Of a DNA stretch of 64,000 nucleotides, positions 1-9,758 are shown piece by piece (positions within the stretch are counted from its first letter, which is position 1; the number at the start of each line of letters is the position of its first letter). Source of the stretch: Adenanthera pavonina. Its lineage: Eukaryota; Streptophyta; Magnoliopsida; Fabales; Fabaceae. A model generated the notes under the pieces. That model worked only from the letters and a program-made list of their open reading frames with translations, was not told where the DNA came from and searched no databases. Location of the stretch: assembly GCA_026686845.1 (NCBI GenBank), contig JAIVEN010000014.1:30092001-30156000 (forward strand), read 5' to 3'. The position numbers and the translations under genes are program-made.

Positions 1-2484
1 TCCAATCATTCTTCTGTACTGAGTAATTTCAAACATCTTCCCATTCTCATCCATATCTAGTTTGGTTGCAGTAGCCATAAGTGTTCCCATTGGCTTGGCA
101 TTCTCCATTCCAAACTTCTTTAACAGCTCTTTTAGATACTTGAATTGACTAAGAAAGATACCATCATTAAGCTGTCTGATTTGCAATCCAAGGAAGAAAT
201 TGAGTTCACCCATCATAGACATCTCGAATTCTCCCTGTATTAACTTAGAAAATTCCTTGCAAAGAGTCTCATTAGTAGCACCAAAAATAATATCATCAAC
301 ATAGATTTGAACAATTAGCAAATCTTTATTTTCTTTCTTAGTAAATAAGGTTGTGTCAATTTTGCCTCTGTTAAACCCCTTTTCAGTTAGAAAATTACTC
401 AGTCTCTCATACCATGCTCTAGGGGCCTGTTTTAAACCATAGAGAGCTTTCTTCAGTTTATAAACATGGTTTGGTTTTGTAGAATCCTCAAAACCTGGAG
501 GTTGATCAACATAAACCTCTTCCATGATATATCCATTCAGAAAAGCACTCTTTACATCCATTTGATATAGTAAAATATTTTTCATGCATGCATATGCCAG
601 TAGTATTCTTATAGCTTCTAGTCTAGCTACTGGTGCAAAAGTTTCTTCAAAATCAATACCTTCTTCTTGATTATACCCTTTAGCAACTAATCTAGCTTTA
701 TTTCTGATTATTATTCCAGATTCATCAAGTTTATTTCTGAAAACCCATTTGGTACCAATAACAGGATGATTTTTGGGTCTAGATACTAAATCCCAAACTT
801 GATTTCTTTCAAATTGGTTTAATTCATCTTGCATAGCCAAAATCCAGTAATCATCAGTTAAGGCCTCTTCAGTACATTTGGGTTCAATTTGAGAAATGAA
901 AGCACAGTTGAGCATTTGTTCTCTTAACTGTTTTCTGGTTTTGACTCTCTCTTGAACATTCCCTATTACTTGATCAACAGGATGATTCCTTTGATATCTC
1001 CAAGCTCTAGGGAGTTCTTGAGATGTTTTTTCATTGTTTTCTTCATCAAACTCTTGCTCCTGGATATCTTCCTCTATATTAACAGATTCAGATATCTTTG
1101 AAGGTTCAGTTTTACTCTTATCAGAAATTCCTAGTTTTTCAAAGTTGAAAGTAAGATCATCCTCATTAGTAGCATGTTTTGAAACAGTTTCATTTTCAAT
1201 GAAAACCACATGTACAGATTCTTCTACTACATTTGATCATTTATTATAAATTCTATACGCTTTACTCCTACTTGAATAACCCAGAAATATACCTTCATCG
1301 GATTTGGCATCAAACTTACCCAGATTTTCTTTACCATTGTTGTGAATGAAGCATTTGCATCCGAACACATGGAGGTGAGACAGATTCGGCTTTCTTCCCT
1401 TGTACAGCTCATATGGAGTCTTCCCAAGGATTGGTCTGATGTAAGCTCTGTTTATGATGTAACTAGCTGTATTTACTGCATCAACCCAGAATACTTGGGA
1501 GAGTTCCTTCTCATTTAGCATAGCTCTAGCCATCTCTCCAATAGTTCTGTTCTTCCTTTCAACCACTCCATTTTGTTGAGGAGTTCTTGGTGCTGAGAAG
1601 TTGTGGTCAATCCCATGCTCATTGCAGTACTCCAGGAAGTATGCATTTTCAAATTCTCCTCCATGGTCTGACCTGATAGACACAATAGAAATACCTTTCT
1701 CATTTTGCACTTTCTTAGCTAAGGTTACAAATGCATCAAAGGTATCACTTTTAGAAGAAAGAAATAATGTCCAAGTAAATCTAGAATAATCATCTACAAT
1801 TACAAGCACATACAGATTACCACCAAGACTTTTCACCCTAGAAGGTCCAATTAAATCCATATGCAGTAATTCAAGTGGTCTAGTTGTGGTAATTACATTT
1901 TTAGATTTAAATGATGATTTAGTTTGTTTTCCTCTTAAGCATGCATCACATTCTTTGTCCTTTTCAAAAGAAATTTTTGGTAGACCGGTTACTAGCTCAT
2001 TTTTAATTAGTTTAGATAGTTGATTCATGTTCACATGGGCTAATCTTCTATGCCATAGCTAACTATCATTATTCTGACTGATTAAGCATACAGAATCTAA
2101 GGGAGGAAGTTCATCAAGATCAATAGTATAGCAGTTACCATCCCTTTGAGCTTTGAGGATTACTTTGTGATCACTTTTTCTGATGACCAGGCAATACTTT
2201 GAGTCAAACAGCACCCAGTTTCCTTTGTCACAGGTCTGACTCACGCTTAGCAGGTTGTGGTTGAGGCCAATCACAAACAGCACCTCTTCAATGGATGTTT
2301 CTTGATTTTTGCCCACAATTCCAATACCAACGATTTTGCCATATTGATCACCTCCAAAGGTCACCTTTCCTCCTTTCTTGTCTCTCAGGGTGATGAACTT
2401 CTCCTTATCACCAGTCATGTGACTTGAGCAGGCACTGTCCATATACCATTTATTGCTTTTCTTAGCTTTGAGACAGACCTGCAA
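1..2484 (-). pseudogene. Sirevirus A pol: protease, integrase, reverse transcriptase (partial)
   Basis: Read from 2484 leftwards. Protease: the active-site triplet reads DSA where DSG is usual. Integrase: the HHCC zinc region starts with LWHRRLAHV and ends CDACLRG, and the catalytic core keeps D (HMDLIGP), D (RSDHGGEFEN) and E (VVERKN). Reverse transcriptase begins near 820 and includes VKSAFLNG and the YVDD box at 292-303. Two stops interrupt one otherwise open frame: TAG at 2059-2061, just before the integrase zinc region, and TGA at 1237-1239, after the integrase core. Pol is in a different frame from gag. The left end is cut by the window. The element probably cannot make active polyprotein unless the stops are assembly errors. 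Confidence 0.88.
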
Positions 2485-2492
2485 AACAATGT

Positions 2493-4292
2493 TTACGTTT
2501 TTCTTTTAGGTACCCAAATTTGCTTGGGTCCTTTTCGGTCAGTATATTTTTCCCTAGATGCAGATGCAACTTTGGGAACCCATTCAGTTTTCCTGCCAAG
2601 TCCATTTTTCTTCAAAACACAAGAACTGGAAATATGGCCCTTTTTGTCACAGAAATGACAGGTGGTGAAAGGACTGCTAGATTGAGATGCAGGAAGAAAA
2701 CAGTGCAGATAATGCTTTTGTCTAGCATGCCTTGGTTGATCATATGTTTCAATGTGATGTAATACATTAGTTTTCTTTTTATTGTTCTCAGCATGCACAA
2801 AATGTCTCATATAAGCATTCTGATTTTTCTTCCTAATCTTTTCCATGACAGCACATGGATCATAGCCAAGACCAGCTCTTCCTTGGGATATTCTTTGGCT
2901 CCCCATTAATGCAAATAACATATCTTTGCCTCTAGTGAGCCTAGACATGCTTTTAACTAAATAATCATTAGTTCGCTTGAGTTCAATGCATGAAGTGCAA
3001 CAAACAGATTCAGTAGTAGGCAAAGAGGCAATTTCAGAAACTATGCTTTGGGATTCCAGCTTATTTATCCTTTTCTTTGCCAATTTCAGTTCTTTAGCAA
3101 CTTTAATGAATTCATCATGAAGCTCATGAAATGCATCTTGTAATTCAGAATAGGAAGGTTCAGATTCATATACCTCTTCTTCCTGATCACTGCTGCATGA
3201 AGGTAAGACTTCTTCTGAGGCAAGTGCCATTAAACAGATGTTGGCAATCTCATCCTCATCTTCTTCTTCCTCATCTGAGCTGTTGCCCCATATGGATGAG
3301 ATATAGGCTTTCTTCTTCTTCCCTTTGTCTGCAGCTTTCTTTTCTTTTTCTTGCTTCTTAATGAATTGGGGACAATCCCACTTAATGTGTCCCTGCTTCT
3401 TGCACTCATAGCAGGTCACAAGTTCTTTTGCCTCTTTCTTGCTTTCTCCAGTTACTCCTTTCTTGAAGAATCTCTTGCTCTTCTTCTTGCTGTAGAATCT
3501 TCCGAATTTTCTGACCATCATAGCAAGAGTTTCCTCATCCAGCTCTTCTCCTTCATCAGATTCTTCTTCCTTTTCATCAGCAACTTTGAGGGCAAGGCCT
3601 TTCTTCTTTCTTTCCAGCCCAGCTTCCTTGAGTGCTTTGATCTTTCCTTCATACTCCTCAAGGCTGCCGAAGAGAGCTGTGACAGAACCCATTGACTCTC
3701 CTCTGGCTTCTTCTATAGCTGTCACCTTGGGCTGCCATTCCAAAGGTAGAGCTCTGAGTATTTTTCTCACTTTCTCAGACTGTGTGTATTCTTTTCCCAG
3801 GCTCTTCAATTGATTCACAATAAGAGTGAATCTCTTTTGGAGCTCCTTTACATTTTCTCCTTCAGTCATTCTGAAGCTTTCATACTCCCCAATACACGTG
3901 TTCAGTCTGTTCTCCCTGACTCCAGAAGTTCCTTCATGAGCAATCTGTAGAGTATCCCACATTCCTTTTGCAGTGGAGCATTGTGAGATTCTGTAGAATT
4001 CATCCTGGTTCAGGGCACTGACCAAACAATGCTTTGCTTTGAAGTTCAGTAGGACTCTCCTTCTGTCTTCATCATTCCACTCTGCTTCCAGCTTCTCTTT
4101 GTGTCTTCCATCTTCTGTTAGAGCCATTGGAACGAAATCTCCTTTTTCAATCACTGACCAGATGTCAAGGTCAATTGATTGAAGGTAGATCTGCATCCTC
4201 ATTTTCCAATATCCATAATGCTCTCCACTGAAGCCTGGTGGTCTGTTAGTGTTGTTTCCTTCAGGAAGTATACTCTCTCCAAAGCCAGCCAT
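2493..4292 (-). CDS. Sirevirus A gag (capsid/nucleocapsid), about 599 residues
   Basis: Retrotransposon gag, which packages element RNA into virus-like particles. I take the ATG at 4292, 42 bases from the primer site; the open frame extends further up only through a GTG inside the primer region. Residues from about 18 resemble copia gag N-termini (FSGEHYGYWKMRMQ). A first zinc knuckle CX2CX4HX4C (CYECKKQGHIKWDC) lies at about 294-307 and a second (CHFCDKKGHISSSC) at about 545-558. Acidic stretches (EEEEDEDE) and a probable coiled coil (about 384-420) lie between them. The extended gag with two knuckles fits Sireviruses. The frame is intact and ends at TAA 2493-2495, directly after an A5 run. 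Confidence 0.88.
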   Translation of the reverse strand: MAGFGESILPEGNNTNRPPGFSGEHYGYWKMRMQIYLQSIDLDIWSVIEKGDFVPMALTEDGRHKEKLEAEWNDEDRRRVLLNFKAKHCLVSALNQDEFYRISQCSTAKGMWDTLQIAHEGTSGVRENRLNTCIGEYESFRMTEGENVKELQKRFTLIVNQLKSLGKEYTQSEKVRKILRALPLEWQPKVTAIEEARGESMGSVTALFGSLEEYEGKIKALKEAGLERKKKGLALKVADEKEEESDEGEELDEETLAMMVRKFGRFYSKKKSKRFFKKGVTGESKKEAKELVTCYECKKQGHIKWDCPQFIKKQEKEKKAADKGKKKKAYISSIWGNSSDEEEEDEDEIANICLMALASEEVLPSCSSDQEEEVYESEPSYSELQDAFHELHDEFIKVAKELKLAKKRINKLESQSIVSEIASLPTTESVCCTSCIELKRTNDYLVKSMSRLTRGKDMLFALMGSQRISQGRAGLGYDPCAVMEKIRKKNQNAYMRHFVHAENNKKKTNVLHHIETYDQPRHARQKHYLHCFLPASQSSSPFTTCHFCDKKGHISSSCVLKKNGLGRKTEWVPKVASASREKYTDRKGPKQIWVPKRKT

Positions 4293-4333
4293 CTTAATTC
4301 CCGGACTGTGAGTTCCTTTGAATGGGAATCCGG

Positions 4334-4345
4334 GCTCTGATACCA
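4334..4345 (-). other. Primer binding site of Sirevirus A
   Basis: On the minus strand it reads TGGTATCAGAGC, complementary to the 3' end of plant initiator methionine tRNA, two bases inside the 5' LTR end. It fixes the direction of the element and its LTR boundary at 4348. Confidence 0.93.
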
Positions 4346-4347
4346 CT

Positions 4348-6209
4348 TGTTAGCAAGGCTGACTTCCCAAGAGGGGGGGTGAATTGGTAAGATTGAAAAT
4401 TTTCTGCACAAGGTGAAGTAAGTGAAGATATCACAGTATAAAGAAAATAACGTGTAAAAACAGAGCAAGCTGAAAAGTAAAGATAGGGAGAAGAAAACTC
4501 AGCAATTTATCCTGGTTCGGTCTTTCCACTTGACCTACATCCAGTCCCCAAGACACCTCTTGAGATTTATCCACTATACATCAAGAATTTCAATGGGCTT
4601 CTTGCTAAGGCCACAGTACACGAGTATGCTCTGTTTCAGAGCTCTCTCAAACTCTCCAAGCACTTTCACTATGAGCTTCCCAATCCCCTTGTGAATACCC
4701 CTCACAAGTAAATCTATCTTCCAGATGAAGAGTAGATTGAATACAATGAAATAACTCTCTTTAAAAGAGTAGATATGAAAGTTTAAGAGTATGTATAGAA
4801 GTTGAGAGGGTAAAAGCTTTTGAGAAGAAGATTTTGCAGAAATTCAGTATATACAAGTTTGATTCATTACCCACAACTTCAAATGATGTTGTATTGATAG
4901 ATTTAGGTCCCAAATATCCGTTAGAGACTAAATCTATCCGTTGGGGAAGTTATCCAACGGTTACTCTGAAAAACTATCCGTTTACCAACCGCATTTAATG
5001 TTTCTGACATACTGAAATTCGAATTTTGGTTGGTCAACAGACGAATTTCGAAGGAACCGAAGGTTAAAGCTTTCAACGTTACAACACGAAGTTCGTCTGT
5101 TCATGAAGTGAAATTCAAATTTTGAAACTTATAAAACATTTTCACAATGTGACATACGAATTTTCAAGAAGAAAGTTTTTCAGTTAAGTGTGAACAGTGT
5201 TTTCAATTTGCTACAGTGTCTTCGAAATTCGAATTTTGGTATCCCAAAATTCGTCTGTTCACTGAACGTTAAAAGAGACACAGTAGTTTACTTTCTTCGA
5301 AATTCGAATTTTAAAGGTGTGAAATTCGTCTGTCAGAGAGACTCTTTCCAGACTTATTTCATCATTCGAATGTTGCAAATTCTTGTTATTCGTATGTCTA
5401 TGTTTCACTTAAATATACTCAAGAACTTAGCTTCTGAAATTCGAATTTCAATGTTCAAAGTTCGTCTGTCAGAAAGCAGTTTTGAGACATAAATCATTCT
5501 TGATCTCAGATGAACTTTAACACATTTTCAGACGAATTTCTTCTGTTTTCTCAAGTTTTGTTTTGTCTGAAATTCGAATTTTGAAGACTTAAAGTTCGTC
5601 TGTTGGAAAAAGCTTCTTTCAGACTTGTATGAAAATTCGAATGTTGGAAGCTCAAAATTCGTCTGTCAGAGAGCATTTATCAAACTCATCTTCATTTTGA
5701 TTTCAGATGCATTTTATCATGGTCTCAGACGAATTTCTTTGGTTCTCACAAATTTCATTTTACTTGAAATTCGAATTTTGAAACTATGAAGTTCGTCTTT
5801 TACCAGAAAGGCTTCTTTCAGACTAGATGAAAATTCGAATTTTGAAAACTCAAAATTCGTCTGACAGAGAGCCATCTCTTCAGACTTAATCAGTTTTAGC
5901 TCGAAATTCGAATTTCCAAAGGCAAAGTTCGAATTTCGAACTTGACAGTTTAGTTTAAACTTTTAACCTTCGTCTGTTTGTGGGTGTTTTTCAAATATTT
6001 AAAGATTTAACATATAATCAAGGTTTGAAAACATCTTTTCTTCAAATCAAAACCTTTTACCCAATCATAACAAAAACTAAAGATCCTACAAGAGATCTAA
6101 CAGCAAATACTCAGAAAAACTTCACTTGGAACAGCTTTGTTCTCCTTTGATATCTTCAATCCAAGCTCTTGAATGTTGGTTTAAAATCATCAAAACTCTT
6201 GCTTCAACA
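4348..6209 (-). repeat. 5' LTR of Sirevirus A (1862 bp)
   Basis: On the plus strand the LTR starts TGTTAGCAAGG at 4348 and ends CTTCAACA at 6209, matching the ends of three plus-oriented LTRs at 12236, 19086 and 21076. It is about 200 bp longer than those. Between 5020 and 5980 it carries about ten modules built around the palindrome AAATTCGAATTT and about twelve copies of TTCGTCTG or its reverse CAGACGAA, mostly as alternating pairs. Where the other LTRs have TATAAATA this copy has TATCAATA. The next five bases (6210-6214, TGGAT) should be one half of the target duplication; the other half is outside. Confidence 0.9.
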
Positions 6210-8770
6210 TGGATTACCAAAAATCCCTACCGAAAAAGACAAAGAGTGTGATGCATGTCTTAAAGGAAAACAAACTAAATCATTTTTTAAATCTAAAAAT
6301 GTAGTCTCCACTTCTAGACCACTGCAACTATTGCATATGGATCTGATTGGTCTATCTATAGTAAAAAGCATTAGTGGAAATTTATACGTTCTTGTGATTG
6401 TGGATGATTACTCTAGATTTACCTGGACTTTATTTCTTTTCTCAAAGAGTGAAATCTTTGATGCATTTGTAACCTTAGCTAAGAAAGTGCAAAATGAGAA
6501 GGGTATTTCTATTGTGTCTATCAGGTCTGACCATGGAGGAGAGTTCGAAAATTCATGCTTTTTAGAGTACTGTGATGAACATGGAATTGATCACAACTTC
6601 TCAGCTCCAAGAACTCCTCAGTAGAATGAAGTGGTAGAAAGGAAGAACAGAAAAATTGGAGAGATGGTAAGAGCAATGCTACATGAAAAGGAGCTCTCGC
6701 AAGTATTCTGGGCTAATGCAGTAAACACAGCAAGTTACATCATAAACAGAGCCTACATCAAACCAATTATGGGGAAGACTCCTTATGAGTTGTATAAAAG
6801 AAGAAAGCCAAATCTTTCACATCTGATGAAGGTATATTTCTGGGCTATTTTAGTAGGAGTAAAGCATATAGAATTTTTAATCAAAAGACTAAATCTGTAG
6901 AGGAATCTATGCATGTTGTGTTTATTGAAAATGAAACAATTTCCAAGTATGTTACTGATGAAGATGATCTTATTTCAATTTTTAAGAACTTAGATATTTC
7001 TAAAGAAGATAAAACTGAACCTCCAAAAATATCTGAATCTATTAACATAAAGGAAGATATTCAGGAGAAAGATTTTGAGGATGAGAATAATGAAGATATA
7101 TCTCAAAAACTTCCTAGAGCTTAGAGATATCAAAGGAATCATCCTGTTGATCAAGTGATTTGGAATGCTCAAGAGGAAGTTAAAACCAAAAAATAGCTAA
7201 GAAACCAGATGATCAACTGTGCTTTCATTTCTCAAATTGAACCTAAGTGTACTAAAGAAGCCTTAACTGATGAATATTGGATTCTAGCCATGCAAGATGA
7301 ATTAAATCAGTTTGAAAGAAATCAAGTTTGAGATTTAGTGCCTAGACCTAAAAATCACCCTATCATTGGCACTAAATGGGTCTTCAGAAATGAACTTGAT
7401 GAATCTGGAACAATAATAAGAAATAAAGCAAGACTGGTTGCCAAAGGATATAATCAAGAAGAAGGCATTGATTTTAAAGAGACCTTTGCTCCAGTTGCAA
7501 GATTAGAAGCAATTAGAATCCTGTTGGCATATGCATGCATGAAAAACATAATGTTATATCAAATGGATGTGAAAAGTGCATTTCTGAATGGATATATCAT
7601 GGAAGAGGTTTATGTAAACCAACCTCTAGGCTTTGAGGACTCTACAAAACCAAACCATATTTATAAACTAAAGAAAGCACTTTACAGTTTAAAACAAGCT
7701 CCTAAAGCATGGTATGAAAGATTAAGCAACTTTCTAACTGAAAAAGGATTTAATAGAGGAAAAGTATATACTACTTTGTTCACTAAGAAAGAAAACAAAG
7801 ATTTACTTGTTGTTCAAATTTATGTTGATGATATTATATTTGGTGCTATTAATGAATCTCTTTGCAAGAATTTCTCTAAGCTAATGCAAGGTGAGTTCGA
7901 AATGTCAATGATAGGTGAGCTTAACTTCTTCCTTGGACTGCAAATTAAGCAATGTGATGATGGTATCTTCCTCAACCAATCGAAGTATCTGAAAGAGCAA
8001 CTGAAAAAGTTTGGCTTGGAAAAAGCTAAGCCAGTGGGAATTCCTATGGCTACTACAACTAAGCTTGACATGGATAAAGAAGGAAAAACCTTTAACATAA
8101 CCCAATATAGAAAAATGATTGGATCTCTACTATACCTAACTGCCAACAAACCTGACATCATATTCAGTGCTGTATGTGTGCAAGGTTCCAATCATGTCCT
8201 AAAGAAACCCATGCAACTACTGTGAAACGCATCTTCAGATATCTAATTGGAACATCACAGATGGGTCTTTGGTACCCAAAGGGCAATGGTGAAGATCTCA
8301 TTGGATACACTAATGGTGACTTTGCTAGATCCAAAACTGACAGAAAAAGCACAAGTGGAACGTGTCAGTTCCTTGGAGGATCACTGGTGTCATGGTTCAG
8401 TAAGAAGCAAAATAGTGTGGCTCTATCTGCTGCAGAAGTAGAATATGTTGCAGCCGGTAGCTGTTATGCCCAGGTTATATGGATGAAGCAGCAACTTGAA
8501 GATCTTAAGGTTGAGATGAAAGAAATACCAATAAAGTGTGACAACTAAAGTGCTATTAACATCACAAAGAACCCTGTCATGCACTCAAGGACAAAGCATA
8601 TTAAAGTTAGGCATCACTTTATAAGGGATCATGTTCTGAAAGGAGAAATCAGATTAGAATACATCCCTACCGAGGATCAAATTGCTGACATTCTGACAAA
8701 GCCCCTTCCAGAAGATAGACATTGTAAAATCAGAAGAGAATTGGGTATGGTAAATCCCAATGAATTGTAA
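6210..8770 (+). pseudogene. Sirevirus B pol remnant: integrase, RT, RNase H
   Basis: Starts in mid-gene: the first real residues are GLPKIP of the integrase zinc region, and the codons upstream belong to the inserted LTR. Integrase core keeps D (HMDLIGL) and D (RSDHGGEFEN). The PQQNG stretch is broken by TAG at 6622-6624. Near 6825 about 73 bp present in element A are missing, shifting the frame. RT keeps VKSAFLNGY and YVDDIIFG. Further stops lie near 7122, 7195, 7329 and 8546, and a frameshift lies near 8170-8190. RNase H ends at 8770 with ADILTKPLPE. Most stops replace Gln or Trp codons. Non-functional. Confidence 0.88.
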
Positions 8771-9758
8771 GTATATACTAATACTTACCTCAATTAAAGT
8801 TTCTGACATTGAATCAATCCTAACTTTGGCATCGGAGTGTGTTTAATATAAGTTGCAGGTGCCCCTCACAAGTTCAAATGATATCAGAACCATATAATGG
8901 AGCTAGCTGAATGACACAGTGAAAAGATGAAAAAGAAAGCTAGAAATTTGAGCATCTAGATCTGTTCTGTAAGTTTATAAAGTTAAAATTCGCATTTTAG
9001 TTGTGTATTAGATGAATTTCCTTGTTAAATTATGTTTTTGAACAAGTCAACATGATCAACATTCAAATTTAGATCCCATTAGACGAATTTCAGCTTGCTA
9101 TACATTGTAACAATTCTCGATGTCCTTCGAAATTCGTCTGTTGAACTATGAAAATTTGAATTTTCAAAAATAAAATGACAATGTTATATTTGTCCAACAT
9201 GATGATTGTACAAATTTCCATTCCTCAAAATACGCATGTTGGAAACTCTTTACAAAATGTTGAAATTCGAATTTCTGATTCAAAATTCATATGTTGAAAC
9301 ATGCACACATGTTGTATCTCTGAAAGACGAATTTTCATACGTAAAGTTTGTCTGTTGATTGTTTTATTGATTATTGCTTACTGCCTGGTTCTTCGAAGTT
9401 TGAACTTTGTTGAAACAAAGTTCGTCTGTTCATCTCTTGTTTCCTGAACCAAGTCTCTGTCAGATAAACTTCCAGGTGAAAATTTGTCTGTTAGTAAGCT
9501 TTGTTGAATGGGTTAACTTGTAACTGCTTGAAGTTCAAATTTTGACCCCTCAAAATTCATCTGTCCTGTGATTACACGCATTAAAACCAACGGTCATCCT
9601 CTGAACAGACGCAACCCTATTCGTCTCTTTCTCAAGTCTGTTCAAATTCTCTCTTAAATCCTCATTAATTCTGTTTGTAAATCTTCATTTTTTCACCGAT
9701 TAAACTTCTTTTCGCACCCTATAAACCTATTCTTAGCATCTGTCTGAATCATTCCTCC
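8771..9758 (+). other. Non-coding spacer between pol and second ORF of Sirevirus B
   Basis: No reading frame of note. From about 8980 to 9610 it carries decayed copies of the motifs that fill the LTRs (AAATTCGAATTT-like, GACGAATTT, TTCGTCTGTT). So the motif array occurs inside the element as well as in the LTR. Confidence 0.6.

Larger units (their letters stand above)
1..6209 (-). mobile_element. Sirevirus-type Ty1/copia retrotransposon A, 3' part outside window
   Basis: Read on the minus strand the order is 5' LTR (6209 to 4348), methionine-tRNA primer site, long gag with two zinc knuckles, protease, integrase and reverse transcriptase, which runs off the window at base 1. RNase H and the 3' LTR must lie to the left. 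The large gag, the initiator-Met primer site and the long LTR place it in the Sirevirus (SIRE/Maximus) lineage. Only two in-frame stops and one gag/pol frame change are seen, and CpG sites in the LTR are better kept than in the other copies, so it is the youngest layer here. It sits inside a plus-strand relative: the right flank (6210 on) is that element's integrase region. Confidence 0.9.

Noticed and set aside
2520..3813. Several plus-strand frames of 60-114 residues opposite Sirevirus gag
   Set aside because: Antisense shadows of the gag frame caused by its composition.
5020..5980. CRISPR-like spaced repeats
   Set aside because: The repeated words are short, palindromic and unevenly spaced, lie inside an LTR in a plant genome and recur in other LTRs.
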